Assembly: GCF_000826545.1 (NCBI RefSeq)
Contig: NZ_CDME01000006.1
Span: 155,063 to 219,062 of the forward strand
Direction: 5' to 3'
DNA from: Kibdelosporangium sp. MJ126-NF4
GTDB taxonomy: Bacteria > Actinomycetota > Actinomycetes > Mycobacteriales > Pseudonocardiaceae
Length of the DNA stretch: 64,000 nt
Positions 9,765 through 19,319 of this stretch are shown one piece after another. The translations under genes were made by a program, and so were the position numbers. Below the pieces are notes generated by a model, which was not told where the DNA came from, made no database searches, and worked only from the letters and a program-made list of their open reading frames with translations. Position 1 is the first letter of the stretch; every line of letters starts with the position of its first letter.

Positions 9765-10946
9765 CTAGTCGCTCCTCTGCTTCAGCATGGCAGTCAGCTC
9801 AGGCCGCGGGTCCTCGCCCGACGTGGCCTTCGTGTACTCCTCCAGCGCTGCCTGTGCCTCGTCGGACAGCTTGCTCGGCACCGACACCTGCACGGTGACC
9901 AGCAAGTCTCCTGCGACACCGTCGCGCTTGACGACACCCTTGCCCCGGACTCGGAACACCCGACCGTTGGCCGTGCCCGGCGCGACGCGCAAGGAAACCT
10001 TGCCGTCCAACGTGGGCACGGTCAGCGTGGTGCCGAGCGCCAGTTCCTGGAACGTGACCGGCACGGTGATGGTCACGTCGTTGTCCGACCGGCCGAAGAT
10101 GGCGTGCGGGGTGACGTGCACGCGGACGTACAGGTCACCGGCGTGCCCGCCGTTCTGGCCGGGCTCGCCCTGTTCGGCCAGCCGGATCTTCTGGTCGTCC
10201 TCCACCCCCGGCGGGATGCGGACGGTCAGGGTCCGGCTCTTGGTGCTCACGCCGTCGCCGCCGCACTCCGGGCACGGGTCGTCGACGATGCGGCCGGTGC
10301 CGCGGCAGTCACGGCACGGCTCGCTGAAGGCGAAAGCGCCCTGGCTGCGCGTGTTCAGGCCCGCGCCGTTGCACGTCGGACAGGTGCGTGGGGTGGTGCC
10401 CGGCCGGGCACCGTTGCCGTTGCACGTGCCACACGTGGACGGGCTGGACAGTCGCAAAGGGACAGTCGCACCGCGGACCGCTTCGAGGAAGTCGATGCGC
10501 ACCTCGGTATCCACGTCCGCGCCACGGCGTGGCCTGCCCGCGGCGGATCCCTGGCCGCGCCTGCCGAACAGGCCGCCGAGGATGTCACCGAGGCCGCTGA
10601 AGCCGCTGCCCGCGCCCTGTGGGTTGGCGCCACCGAAGATGTCGCCGACGTCGAAACCGCCCGCGCCACCGGCACCGCCGCCGCCACCACCGAACCCACG
10701 CAGCCCGCCGCCGAACAGTCGGCGGGCCTCGTCGTACTGCTTGCGCTTCTCGGGGTCACCGATCACGCCATACGCCTCGGACACCGCCTTGAACCGCGAC
10801 TCGGCCTCGGCGTTGCCGGGGTTGGCGTCCGGGTGCAGCTCCCTGGCCAGCTTGCGGTAGGCCTTCTTGATGTCGGCGTCCGTCGCGCTGGACGAGACGC
10901 CCAGCTCACGGTAGAAGTCCTTGTCGATCCAGTCCCTCGCGCTCAC
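9765..10946 (-). CDS. dnaJ: Chaperone protein DnaJ
   Basis: DnaJ delivers substrates to DnaK and stimulates its ATPase. The 393-residue product has the J domain (residues 8-75) with the HPD tripeptide (LARELHPDANPGN), then a long Gly/Phe-rich linker (FGGGLRGFGGGGGGAGG...). Four zinc-binding CxxCxGxG-type repeats follow (CGTCNGNG, CPTCNGAG, CRDCRGTG, CPECGGDG), then the two C-terminal beta domains (LRVAPGTANGRVFRVRGKG). All key elements are intact. It begins 24 bases after grpE and precedes hspR. Confidence 0.97.
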   Translation of the reverse strand: MSARDWIDKDFYRELGVSSSATDADIKKAYRKLARELHPDANPGNAEAESRFKAVSEAYGVIGDPEKRKQYDEARRLFGGGLRGFGGGGGGAGGAGGFDVGDIFGGANPQGAGSGFSGLGDILGGLFGRRGQGSAAGRPRRGADVDTEVRIDFLEAVRGATVPLRLSSPSTCGTCNGNGARPGTTPRTCPTCNGAGLNTRSQGAFAFSEPCRDCRGTGRIVDDPCPECGGDGVSTKSRTLTVRIPPGVEDDQKIRLAEQGEPGQNGGHAGDLYVRVHVTPHAIFGRSDNDVTITVPVTFQELALGTTLTVPTLDGKVSLRVAPGTANGRVFRVRGKGVVKRDGVAGDLLVTVQVSVPSKLSDEAQAALEEYTKATSGEDPRPELTAMLKQRSD

Positions 10947-10970
10947 CGGACGTCCCCTCCCTTCTGCAGC

Positions 10971-11741
10971 TCAGTTCCGGTCCGCCGGATCGCCATCTGT
11001 CTTGTCCTGCGCGGGCTCGACCCATTCCTGCGCCTGCGCCTTGGCCGGTGCGCCCGGCTCGTGGTCGGTCACGGCCACCAGCGCGGGACGCAGTGTCCGC
11101 TCGCCGATCCGGTAGCCGCGGCGCAGCACCGCGGTCACGGTCGGGCCCGGCACATCCGGGGACGTGTCGTGCTGGACGGCCTCGTGCACGGCCGGGTCGA
11201 ACGGTTCGTTCTCGTGCCCGAACGGCTCGAGCCCGACGCGCTGCAACGTGGCGGTCAGCTTGTCCGCCACCGCCTTGAACGCGCCGGTCAGGTCGCCGTG
11301 CGCGGCCGCCCGCTCCAGGTCGTCGAGCACCGCGAGCAGCTCGTTGACCACCGACGCCTTGGCGCCCGTGACCACGCTTTCGCGGTCGCGGTCCACCCGC
11401 TTGCGGTAGTTGGCGTACTCGGCCTGCAGCCGCTGCAGGTCCTTGGTGCGCTCTTCGAGCTGGGTCTTGAGCGAGACCTCCTCGGTCACGATCCCCGCGG
11501 CGGTCTCCTCGACGATCTCGCCTTCGACCTCCGGCACCGAGTCACCGGCGGCGGCGTCGGACGCCGCGTGCCTGCCGCCCTCGGGGGCGCCCGCCTCGTC
11601 GACGGGCACCTCCTCGGTCACGGTCTTGACCTGGCCGGTCTCCGGGTCGATCCGGCGACGGTCGCGCACCACCACTCGTGGCTCCCCAGACTGGTCGACG
11701 TCAGCGGAGTTGCTGTTGTCGTGCGGTCCCTGGTCAGTCAC
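10971..11741 (-). CDS. grpE: Nucleotide exchange factor GrpE
   Basis: GrpE releases ADP from DnaK. The 256-residue protein has a long acidic N-terminal region (to about 95), the coiled coil (about 100-150, [25 protein letters not shown]) and the C-terminal beta-wing domain with [20 protein letters not shown] and [20 protein letters not shown]. Its GTG start overlaps the dnaK stop as GTGA. It is longer than most GrpE proteins because of the acidic N-terminal and charged C-terminal extensions ([16 protein letters not shown]), which is common in actinomycetes. Confidence 0.96.
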   Translation of the reverse strand: MTDQGPHDNSNSADVDQSGEPRVVVRDRRRIDPETGQVKTVTEEVPVDEAGAPEGGRHAASDAAAGDSVPEVEGEIVEETAAGIVTEEVSLKTQLEERTKDLQRLQAEYANYRKRVDRDRESVVTGAKASVVNELLAVLDDLERAAAHGDLTGAFKAVADKLTATLQRVGLEPFGHENEPFDPAVHEAVQHDTSPDVPGPTVTAVLRRGYRIGERTLRPALVAVTDHEPGAPAKAQAQEWVEPAQDKTDGDPADRN

Positions 11742-13588
11742 TTCTTCTCGTCCTCGTCGACGATCTCGGCGTCAACAACATCGTCCTTCGGCGGCGTGGC
11801 ACCGGCGCCACCGCCGGGCTGACCCTCGCCGCCACCGGCCGCGTTGGCGGTGGCGTACATCGCCGCGCCCATGGCCTGCGACTCCTGCGACAGCTTCTCG
11901 ACCGCGGCCTTGATCTTGGCCGTGTCCTCGCCCTTGAGCGCCTCGGTTGCCTCCGCGATGGCCGCGTTGACCTTGTCCTTGGCGTCGGACGGGATCTTCT
12001 CGTCGTTGTCCTTGAGGAACTTCTCGGTCGTGTAGACGAGCGTCTCGGCCTGGTTGCGGACCTCGGCCTCCTCGCGGCGGAGCTTGTCCTCCTCCGCGTG
12101 CGCCTCGGCGTCCTTGACCATCCGGTCGATGTCCTCCTTGGGCAGCGCCGAGCCGCCCGTGATGGTCATCGACTGTTCCTTGCCGGTGCCGAGGTCCTTG
12201 GCGGACACGTGCACGATGCCGTTCGCGTCGATGTCGAAGGTGACCTCGATCTGCGGGACGCCACGCGGAGCCGGGGGCAGACCGGTCAGGTCGAACGTGC
12301 CCAGCTTCTTGTTGTGCACGGCGAACTCGCGCTCACCCTGGAAGACCTGGATGCCGACCGTGGTCTGGTTGTCGTCCGCGGTGGAGAAGATCTCCGAGCG
12401 CTTGGTCGGGATGGTGGTGTTGCGCTCGATCAGCTTGGTGAACACGCCACCCTTGGTCTCGATGCCCAGCGACAGCGGGGTCACGTCCAGCAGCAGGACG
12501 TCCTTGACCTCACCCTTGAGCACACCGGCCTGCAGCGCGGCACCGACGGCCACGACCTCGTCCGGGTTGACGCCCTTGTTGGGCTCCTTGCCGCCGGTCA
12601 GCTCCTTGACGAGCTCGGTGACCGCGGGCATCCGCGTCGAACCGCCGACGAGCACGATGTGGTCGATGTCGCCGAGGTTGACCCCAGCGTCCTTGATCAC
12701 GTTGTGGAACGGCGCACGGGTGCGGTCCAGCAGGTCGGAGGTGATCCGCTGGAACTCCGCGCGGGTCAGGGTCTCGTCGAGGAACAGCGGGTTCTTGTCC
12801 GAGTCGACCGTGATGTACGGCAGGTTGATGCCCGCACTGGTCGAGCTGGACAGCTCGATCTTCGCCTTCTCGGCCGCCTCGCGGATGCGCTGCAGCGCCA
12901 TCTTGTCCTTGGTCAGGTCGATGCCGCTGGACTGCTTGAACTTCTCCACCAGCCAGTCGACGATCCGCTGGTCCCAGTCGTCGCCACCGAGGTGGTTGTC
13001 ACCGCTGGTCGCGCGGACCTCGACGACACCGTCGCCGATCTCCAGCAGCGAGACGTCGAAGGTGCCGCCACCGAGGTCGAAGACCAGAATGGTCTGTTCC
13101 TTCTCGCCCTTGTCCAGGCCGTAGGCCAGCGCCGCCGCGGTCGGCTCGTTCACGATCCGCAGCACGTTCAGGCCCGCGATCTGACCGGCTTCCTTGGTGG
13201 CCTGCCGCTGTGCGTCCTCGAAGTACGCGGGGACGGTGATCACCGCGTCGGTGATCGGCTCGCCCAGGTAGGACTCGGCGTCCCGCTTGAGCTTCTGCAG
13301 CACACGCGCGCTGATCTCCTGCGCCGTGTAGGTCTTGCCGTCGATCTCGTCGGTCTTCCAGCCACTGCCCACGTGCCGCTTGACCGAACGGATGGTGCGG
13401 TCAACGTTGGTGACCGCCTGGTTCTTCGCCGGCTGGCCGACGAGCACCTCACCGTTCTTGGCGAAGGCGACGATGGACGGAGTCGTCCGCGAACCCTCGG
13501 AGTTGGCGATGACCGTCGGTTCACCGCCTTCGAGAACGGCGACGACGGAGTTGGTCGTCCCCAGGTCGATGCCGACCGCTCGCGCCAT
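11738..13588 (-). CDS. dnaK: Chaperone protein DnaK
   Basis: Hsp70 ATPase central to folding and, in actinobacteria, co-repressor of HspR. The start is ATG 13588 ([16 protein letters not shown]), preceded by GGGAGGA. The longer frame to 13636 would run through a HAIR operator and is rejected. The 616-residue protein has the phosphate-1 loop (IDLGTTNS), [26 protein letters not shown], the linker [19 protein letters not shown], the substrate-binding beta domain and the helical lid. The C-terminus is Gly-rich and ends ...[11 protein letters not shown]. It leads the dnaK-grpE-dnaJ-hspR operon. Confidence 0.98.
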   Translation of the reverse strand: MARAVGIDLGTTNSVVAVLEGGEPTVIANSEGSRTTPSIVAFAKNGEVLVGQPAKNQAVTNVDRTIRSVKRHVGSGWKTDEIDGKTYTAQEISARVLQKLKRDAESYLGEPITDAVITVPAYFEDAQRQATKEAGQIAGLNVLRIVNEPTAAALAYGLDKGEKEQTILVFDLGGGTFDVSLLEIGDGVVEVRATSGDNHLGGDDWDQRIVDWLVEKFKQSSGIDLTKDKMALQRIREAAEKAKIELSSSTSAGINLPYITVDSDKNPLFLDETLTRAEFQRITSDLLDRTRAPFHNVIKDAGVNLGDIDHIVLVGGSTRMPAVTELVKELTGGKEPNKGVNPDEVVAVGAALQAGVLKGEVKDVLLLDVTPLSLGIETKGGVFTKLIERNTTIPTKRSEIFSTADDNQTTVGIQVFQGEREFAVHNKKLGTFDLTGLPPAPRGVPQIEVTFDIDANGIVHVSAKDLGTGKEQSMTITGGSALPKEDIDRMVKDAEAHAEEDKLRREEAEVRNQAETLVYTTEKFLKDNDEKIPSDAKDKVNAAIAEATEALKGEDTAKIKAAVEKLSQESQAMGAAMYATANAAGGGEGQPGGGAGATPPKDDVVDAEIVDEDEKK

Positions 13589-13616
13589 GGAATCCTCCCG
13601 GTAGTGTTGCTTCGCC

Positions 13617-13637
13617 CTTGAGCGTGGATGGCTCAAG
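13617..13637. promoter_or_regulatory. HAIR operator 1 upstream of dnaK
   Basis: The perfect inverted repeat CTTGAGC-N7-GCTCAAG lies 29 bases upstream of the dnaK start and matches the HspR HAIR consensus in arm sequence and spacer. Its position overlaps the expected leader or promoter and explains repression. Confidence 0.9.
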
Positions 13638-13671
13638 TCTGCTCCGGGTGATCCTCGCCGGTCAAATCAGA

Positions 13672-13692
13672 CTTGAGCGGAGTCCGCTCAAC
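13672..13692. promoter_or_regulatory. HAIR operator 2 upstream of dnaK
   Basis: CTTGAGC-N7-GCTCAAC is a second HAIR-type repeat, 34 bases further upstream than the first and differing in one arm base. Paired HAIR sites are usual at actinobacterial dnaK promoters, so cooperative HspR binding is likely. Confidence 0.88.
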
Positions 13693-13743
13693 CTTCCTGA
13701 CAGGCCAACGAGCGGGGCCGGGAGATTGTTCCCGGCACCTCGA

Positions 13744-14577
13744 CTAGCGGTAGTCGACCTGGATGTCGCCGCTGCTCGCCTCAAGGTCGAGCACGTGATT
13801 CGACGACATGCTGGTGTCGATGTTGATCGTCTTCCCACCGCTGCTGGTCTTCACGTCGGTCTTGTACGCCTGACCACGCGGAACCGTCACAGCGATGGCT
13901 CCACTCTGCGCGGTCACCTTCGCGCTCTGCGCCGTGACCATGTCGAGCCGGACGTCACCGGACGAGCTCTCGATCGACGCCTTGCCCTCGATCCCGGTCG
14001 CGGTGGTCCCACCGGAGCGGGCCTGGATCGTGACGTCGCCCTTGGCACCGGTCACCACGACCTCGCCGGACCCGGCTTCGACCACGGCCGACTGGCCGAG
14101 GTTGGTCAGCTCGGCGCGGCCGGAGCTGACCTTGACGGTGACCGGTCCGGGGACATCCCTGACACGGATGTCCCCGGACCCGGACCGCACCCCCACGTCG
14201 GCCATGCCGGTGACCTCGATCTCGCCCGACCCGACCTCCCCCAGGACCTTGGCCGCCACCGGCAACGTGACCTCGTAGTCGATCGAGCAGTTGTTCTGGT
14301 CACACTTGTTGAGCATCAGGGTGTCCCCGTCGACCCGATGGGACTGCCCGGGCTTGTTCTGGCCGCGGTAGGAGACGGTCCGCTTCACCGACGCCGAAGC
14401 CCCCTGCCGGATCCGCACGGCCCCCGAACCGTTGTCGATCCGCACCGCGGCGACCTTCTGTGCGAGGTCCGTGGTATCGCTGAACTCCGTGGACGCCACC
14501 TGGAACCCGTCACACCCGGACAACAGAAGCGTCCCCACGCCGATCGCGCAGACCCCCAGCACAACACGACGAGACAT
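13744..14577 (-). CDS. DUF4097-family lipoprotein
   Basis: The lipoprotein signal peptide runs MSRRVVLGVCAIGVGTLLLSGC, with lipobox LLSGC at about residues 18-22. It is followed by repeated short beta segments of the pattern GSGEIEVTG, SGSGDIRVRD, SSGRAELTN, GSGEVVVTG, SSSGDVRLD. This is the right-handed beta-helix signature of DUF4097/adhesin-like proteins. It should be anchored to the outer face of the cytoplasmic membrane; its role is unknown. ATG 14577 was chosen because GGAG lies six bases upstream, whereas ATG 14583 abuts the GGAG. It has its own transcription unit, with a 446-base gene-free stretch upstream. Confidence 0.82.
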   Translation of the reverse strand: MSRRVVLGVCAIGVGTLLLSGCDGFQVASTEFSDTTDLAQKVAAVRIDNGSGAVRIRQGASASVKRTVSYRGQNKPGQSHRVDGDTLMLNKCDQNNCSIDYEVTLPVAAKVLGEVGSGEIEVTGMADVGVRSGSGDIRVRDVPGPVTVKVSSGRAELTNLGQSAVVEAGSGEVVVTGAKGDVTIQARSGGTTATGIEGKASIESSSGDVRLDMVTAQSAKVTAQSGAIAVTVPRGQAYKTDVKTSSGGKTINIDTSMSSNHVLDLEASSGDIQVDYR

Positions 14578-14826
14578 GTCCATCTCCTGCTCCCCATCGG
14601 GCCGACCTTTGCGAAAATCAACAGTCCGAAACCTATTGAGCCGACGACCCGGCGGCATCCGGGACCACCCGGAGCCGACCCGGGTCACCGACCCTGAGTG
14701 GACTGTCAGCAAGGAAGCTACGCGTCAGGGGAGCGTGGCGCGCTGGAGTTGGCTTGCGTTCGCACCTTGGTGCCAGCCCTACCCCCGTTCGGCTCAGTGT
14801 TTGATTGTCCTCGCTTCGCTCGGACG

Positions 14827-14959
14827 GGCTTGGTCGCCGGAAGCCGGTCATTGCCACCACGCCCCACGCGACCGACATCTTCGCTCCGGCCTGCTCGCCA
14901 GCCGGGCTGGGGCGATGTCGGGCGTGTTGCGTGGCGTCAACGACCGGCGCGACCAAGCC
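14827..14959. repeat. Long imperfect inverted repeat in a gene-poor stretch (14578-15023)
   Basis: Left arm 14827-14879 begins GGCTTGGTCGC and ends CGACATC. Right arm 14914-14959 is its imperfect complement (GATGTCG ... GCGACCAAGCC), separated by 34 bases that contain a smaller CCGGC/GCCGG stem. Transcribed, this would fold into a hairpin of about 50 base pairs with bulges. The rest of the 446-base interval between the lipoprotein and GH65 genes shows no convincing gene; short open frames there lack ribosome sites and family signatures. The architecture resembles the elements at 51916 and 52246, though the sequence differs. Confidence 0.65.
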
Positions 14960-15023
14960 AGCGTGGGTGTGCTGAACCTGTGGCGAGTCAGCGTGGGCGT
15001 TGGTCGCCGGGAGGATGTATGTC

Positions 15024-17372
15024 CTATCTGGGACGGCGGCGAACGGGAGCACGCCCGTGTGGCTGGTGGACGGCTGTAAGGGCGTGTGGCGCCGGGATGG
15101 GCAGGATGACCGGCTCGCTGCCGAGAGTGAACGCCTTGCCGTGGTGCGACAGGGGTAGCGGATCGCCCGAATACAGCCGGTAGGCCACCCGTTCCGGCCT
15201 GATCTCCACGCCGATCTTGCTGCCGCGGAACGACATCCGGAACGCGATCCTGGTCAGCTCCGGTGGCAGGCGCGGTGCGAACGTCAGTTTCCCGTGGTGG
15301 TCGCGCATTCCGCCGAACCCGGCGACGACCGCGAGCCACGACCCGGCGAGCGAGGCGATGTGCAGTCCGTTCTGGACGTTGTCGTGCAGGTCGTGCAGGT
15401 CCGTCAGCGCGGCCTCGGCGAAGTAGTCGTACGCCAGTTCGAGGTGGCCGACCTCGGCGGCGACCACCGCCTGGGTGCAGGCCGACAACGACGAGTCGCG
15501 GACGGTCACGGCCTCGTAGTAGGCGAAGTCACGGGCCTTCTCCTCGGCCGTGAACTCGTCGCCGCACACGTGCAGGGCCAGCACCAGGTCGGCCTGCTTC
15601 ACGACCTGCTTGCGGTACAGGTCGAAGTACGGGTAGTTCAGCAACATCGGGTACGCCTCGGCCGGGGTGTTGTGGAAGTCCCAACGGGCGTGGCTGGTGA
15701 AGCACTCCGACTGCGGGTGGACCTGGAGGTCCTTGTCGTACAACACGAGCATGGCGTCCGCCGCGTCACGCCAGCGCGACGCCTCCTCGGTGTCCACATC
15801 GAACTCGCGGGCGAGCGACGGGTTGGCCTCGGCGATCTCGGCGGCCGCGCGCAGGTTCCGCCGCGCCATCAGGTTGGTGTAGACGTTGTTGTCCACAATG
15901 GCGGTGTACTCGTCCGGGCCGGTGACACCGTCGATCCGGAAGGTGCCGTGGTTGTCGTGGTGGCCGAGGCTCATCCACAGCCGTGCCGTCTCCACGAGCA
16001 GCTCCAGCGCGCACTCGTCGCGGAACGGTTCGTCCTGTGTGGCGCGCAGGTAGCGCGCCACCGCGTCGGCGATGTCGGCGTTGATGTGGAACGCGGCCGT
16101 GCCAGCGGGCCAGTAGCCGGAGCACTCGTCGCCGTTGATCGACCGCCAGGGGAACGCCGCGCCCTTCTGGCCCAACGTCTTCGCCCGGTCCCGCGCTTTG
16201 TCCAAAGTGGAGTGACGCCAGCGCAGCGCGTCGCGTGCCGCGTCCGGGATGGTGTAGGTCAGCACCGGCAGGACGAAGGATTCGGTGTCCCAGAAGGCAT
16301 GCCCGTCGTAGCCGGGGCCGGTCAGCCCCTTGGCGGGGATCGCCCGCGACTCGCCTCTCGCCCCCGCCTGCAGGACGTGGAACAGCGCGAACCGGACGGC
16401 CTGCTGCAGTTCGGCGTCGCCTTCGAGCTCGATGTCCGCGGTGTCCCAGAATTCGTCGAGGAACTCCCGCTGCTCGGCGAGCAGGCCGTCCCAGCCGGTC
16501 TGCAACGCGCCGACCAGCGCCGCCTCCACCTGCGCGCGCAACGCGGGCGACGAGCGCTTGCTCGACCAGCCGTAGGCGAGGTACTTGGTCAGTGTCAGTT
16601 TGCCGCCCTGGGGGACGTCGGCCGCGACGGTCAGCCGGGCGAGGTCCTCCTCGACGGTCATCTCCGTGCGGACGTTGTCCTCGTCGCAGCTGACCTCGTG
16701 GTCCATCGCGGCGGCCATCCGCAGGCCGGACCAGCGCGTGTGGTGTGCGAGCACGGCCCGGTAGTCCGTGGCCGACGCGTGGTCGCCGACCAGCGGTTTG
16801 TCCAGCGCGGCCGCGACCCTCGGGTCGTCGGTCCGGGACAGCACGGGCTCGTTGGCCAGCAGGTCGGACTGGACGACCAGCTGGATCTCGTCGTCCAGTG
16901 GCTCCACTGTGTAGCGGATCGCCGCGATCGCGCGCTGGGTGAACGACACCAGCCGCTCGGAGGTGATCCGGACCCGGCGGCCGGTCGGCGACTCCCACTC
17001 GGTGCGGCGGCGCAGCGTGCCCGACCGGAAGTCGAGGACGCGCTCGTGCTCCAGTGCGTTGCCGTAGCGCATGTCCAGCGGTTCGTCCTCGACGAGCAGC
17101 CGGATGATCTTGCCGTCGGTGACGTTGACGACCGTCTGCCCGTCCTCGGGGAAACCGTATCCCGCCTCGGCGTACGGCAGCTTGCGCTGCTCGTGGAAGC
17201 CGTTGAGGTACGTGCCGGGCAGGCCACGCGGCTCACCTTCCTCGAACGTGCCGCGCAGTCCGATGTGGCCGTTGGCGAGGGCGAACGTGGATTCCGTGCG
17301 GCGCATGGCATCCAGGTCGAGCCCGCGCCAGCGCAGCTGCCACGGCGAGATCTCGTAGTTCGGCGTCGTCAT
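15024..17372 (-). CDS. Glycoside hydrolase family 65 protein (disaccharide phosphorylase-like)
   Basis: GH65 enzymes phosphorolyse or hydrolyse alpha-glucosides such as maltose, trehalose and kojibiose. The 782-residue product has the N-terminal beta-sandwich (LRWRGLDLDAMRRTESTFALANGHIGLRG), the (alpha/alpha)6 barrel with GHAFWDTESFVLPVLTYTIP, and GVTGPDEYTAIVDNNVYTN with the catalytic Glu. KQADLVLAL and LHIASLAGSW follow, then a C-terminal sandwich. The start is ATG 17372, overlapping the HAD gene stop as ATGA; the longer frame to 18008 is the HAD gene's shadow. The HAD/GH65 pair resembles Mycobacterium tuberculosis Rv3400/Rv3401. Exact substrate and whether it is phosphorolytic are not readable. 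Confidence 0.9.
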   Translation of the reverse strand: MTTPNYEISPWQLRWRGLDLDAMRRTESTFALANGHIGLRGTFEEGEPRGLPGTYLNGFHEQRKLPYAEAGYGFPEDGQTVVNVTDGKIIRLLVEDEPLDMRYGNALEHERVLDFRSGTLRRRTEWESPTGRRVRITSERLVSFTQRAIAAIRYTVEPLDDEIQLVVQSDLLANEPVLSRTDDPRVAAALDKPLVGDHASATDYRAVLAHHTRWSGLRMAAAMDHEVSCDEDNVRTEMTVEEDLARLTVAADVPQGGKLTLTKYLAYGWSSKRSSPALRAQVEAALVGALQTGWDGLLAEQREFLDEFWDTADIELEGDAELQQAVRFALFHVLQAGARGESRAIPAKGLTGPGYDGHAFWDTESFVLPVLTYTIPDAARDALRWRHSTLDKARDRAKTLGQKGAAFPWRSINGDECSGYWPAGTAAFHINADIADAVARYLRATQDEPFRDECALELLVETARLWMSLGHHDNHGTFRIDGVTGPDEYTAIVDNNVYTNLMARRNLRAAAEIAEANPSLAREFDVDTEEASRWRDAADAMLVLYDKDLQVHPQSECFTSHARWDFHNTPAEAYPMLLNYPYFDLYRKQVVKQADLVLALHVCGDEFTAEEKARDFAYYEAVTVRDSSLSACTQAVVAAEVGHLELAYDYFAEAALTDLHDLHDNVQNGLHIASLAGSWLAVVAGFGGMRDHHGKLTFAPRLPPELTRIAFRMSFRGSKIGVEIRPERVAYRLYSGDPLPLSHHGKAFTLGSEPVILPIPAPHALTAVHQPHGRAPVRRRPR

Positions 17373-18094
17373 CGGGTCTCCAGCAGCTCGGCGAGGTCCT
17401 CGACCACCACGTCGGCGCCGTGCGCCCGCAACGCGTCGGCCTGGTTGGCCCGGTCGACCCCGACGACGAACCCGAACTTGCCGTCCCGCCCTGCCTTGAC
17501 GCCGGACAGCGCGTCCTCGAACACCGCCGTCTCCGCAGCGGACACGCCCAAAGCCGTGGCACCCGCCAGGAACGAGTCCGGCGCTGGTTTGCCGCGCAGT
17601 CCCTGTGCCGCGATGGTCAGACCGTCCACCCTGGCCTCGACGAACTTGCTCAGGTCCGCCGCGGCCAGCACCGCCTCGCCGTTCGCCGACGACGTCACCA
17701 CACCGATCTTCAGTCCGGCCTGCTTTGCCGCCTCGATGTACCGGCGTGAGCCGGGATACGGCCGGACGCCCTCGGTCTCGATGATCGACAACAGGAGTTC
17801 GTTCTTCCGGTTGCCGACGCCGTTGACCGTCTCGGCCGACGGCGGGTCGTCCGGCTCGCCTTCCGGCAGGACGATGCCGCGCGACGCGAGGAACGTGCGT
17901 ACCCCGTCGGCGCGCGGCCTGCCGTCCACATGGTCCAGATAGTCCTGCTCGGTGAACGGCGGCTGCCCCTCCCGACCGGTGAGGAAGTCGTCGAATGTTC
18001 GCTTCCACGCCTGTTTGTGCAGCTCGGCGGTGCCGGTGAGCACTCCGTCGAGGTCGAACAGCAGGGCCTTGATCGCATCCGGCAGTCCCATCAC
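17369..18094 (-). CDS. HAD family hydrolase, beta-phosphoglucomutase-like
   Basis: This 241-residue haloacid-dehalogenase protein has motif I DLDGVLTGT (nucleophile and acid/base Asp), a helical cap (residues 20-100, with KQAWKRTFDDFL and GRPRADGVRTFL), motif II VVTSS, motif III Lys in RGKPAPDSFL and motif IV FEDALSGVKAG. The family interconverts beta-glucose 1-phosphate and glucose 6-phosphate. Coupling by ATGA overlap to the GH65 gene fits a pathway in which the phosphorylase product is fed to glycolysis. Hydrolase rather than mutase activity remains possible. Confidence 0.88.
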   Translation of the reverse strand: MMGLPDAIKALLFDLDGVLTGTAELHKQAWKRTFDDFLTGREGQPPFTEQDYLDHVDGRPRADGVRTFLASRGIVLPEGEPDDPPSAETVNGVGNRKNELLLSIIETEGVRPYPGSRRYIEAAKQAGLKIGVVTSSANGEAVLAAADLSKFVEARVDGLTIAAQGLRGKPAPDSFLAGATALGVSAAETAVFEDALSGVKAGRDGKFGFVVGVDRANQADALRAHGADVVVEDLAELLETR

Positions 18095-18126
18095 ACCAGC
18101 GAAACTACCCGCGTGAGGTGAATTCC

Positions 18127-19257
18127 TCAGCGCGTGGCGGCGTCGGCGATCCGACGAATGCGTTCACCCGGCCCGGTGGTGGACTTGTCGGTCGCGTTGA
18201 CCGAGTACACGAGCTTGCGTTCCGGCTCCTCGCCTGGCAGTGGACGAGTCGCGAACACGCCGCTGGCATAGCCGTAGCGCGTGCCGGTCTTGCCCCAGAC
18301 GGTCACGCCGTTCACCGTCTCGCTCTCCAGGCCCTGGCTGTAGTTCGCCGGTTTGCCGGTGTCGTGGTTCGACACGCCCGGCACGGTGAAAAGCCTGGTC
18401 ATCGAGTTGGGGGCGACCAGTCGGCCGCGGAGCAGCGCGGTGATGAACGTGTCCAACTCGGACGCGGTGGAGATCATCCCGCCCGCGGCCCACGGGATGG
18501 ACTGGTTCATCTCGGTGACGTCGATGAGTTTGCCGTTCACGGTGAAGTACCCGCGCGCGGTCGGGTTGGGCAGCCGCGGGTCGGCCTCGGGGTAGTAGGT
18601 GCTGCGCAGGCACAGCGGCTCGGCGATCATCTCCCGCACCAGGCGGGCGTAGGACTTGCCGGTGACCTGCTCGGCGAGCATCCCGGCGACGATGTAGTTC
18701 GAGTTGCTGTACCGCTGGGCGGTGCCCGGCGCGAACACCATCGGCTGCTTGATGACGGTGGCGAGGACCTGGCGGGGAGTCCAGTTGTCGAAGCGGTGCT
18801 CGACGACCCACTGCGGGTCGCTCATCTTCGGGATGTTCACGTGCGGCAGCCCGGCGGTGTGGTCGAGCAGGGTGTACACCGGGATCGGCGGGTAGCCGGC
18901 GGGCAGCACGCCCGGCAGGTAGCGCTGCACCGGCTGGGTGAGGTCGACCTCGCCGCGGTCGGCCAGTTTCAGCACCAGCACCGCGGTGAAGATCTTGGTG
19001 ATGCTGCCGATCCGGAACCGGCCCTCCGGCCGGACCGGGCCGCCCATGTCGTAGTCGTGGACACCTGCCGTGCCCTGCCAGAACCCCTTGGAGCCGGTGA
19101 TCCGGACCAGTGCGCCCGTCGCGTCGGCGTCGGGTAAGCCCGACAGCGCCGACTTCAGCGCCGAGTCGTTGGGCGGCGGCAGGGTGGCGGCCTGTGCGGG
19201 GACGACGGTCAGTCCGACGGCGGCGACGGTCGCGAGGGCGACGACTGTTGTTCTCAT
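18127..19257 (-). CDS. Secreted serine hydrolase (class C beta-lactamase / D-Ala-D-Ala carboxypeptidase family)
   Basis: The signal peptide is MRTTVVALATVAAVGLTVVPAQAA, with cleavage near residue 25. The mature protein has the penicillin-binding fold with SITK (nucleophile Ser and Lys), YSNSNY (YxN motif) and WGKTGTRYGYASG (KTG box), so all three active-site motifs are intact. The substrate may be peptidoglycan peptides or another ester or amide. Start ATG 19257 was chosen over 19293 because it gives a clean signal peptide. It is flanked by the TetR gene upstream and the HAD gene downstream, both on the same strand. Confidence 0.9.
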   Translation of the reverse strand: MRTTVVALATVAAVGLTVVPAQAATLPPPNDSALKSALSGLPDADATGALVRITGSKGFWQGTAGVHDYDMGGPVRPEGRFRIGSITKIFTAVLVLKLADRGEVDLTQPVQRYLPGVLPAGYPPIPVYTLLDHTAGLPHVNIPKMSDPQWVVEHRFDNWTPRQVLATVIKQPMVFAPGTAQRYSNSNYIVAGMLAEQVTGKSYARLVREMIAEPLCLRSTYYPEADPRLPNPTARGYFTVNGKLIDVTEMNQSIPWAAGGMISTASELDTFITALLRGRLVAPNSMTRLFTVPGVSNHDTGKPANYSQGLESETVNGVTVWGKTGTRYGYASGVFATRPLPGEEPERKLVYSVNATDKSTTGPGERIRRIADAATR

Positions 19258-19319
19258 GCCCCAAAGCTTTTCGGCTCGGGGCGAGTACGCCATCAGGGCT
19301 GAGCCCTGGCCGGTGAAGT

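Noticed and set aside
15024..18008. A 994-codon frame for the GH65 protein
   Set aside because: The first 212 codons are a shadow of the HAD gene; the GH65 family start is the ATG at 17372 overlapping the HAD stop.
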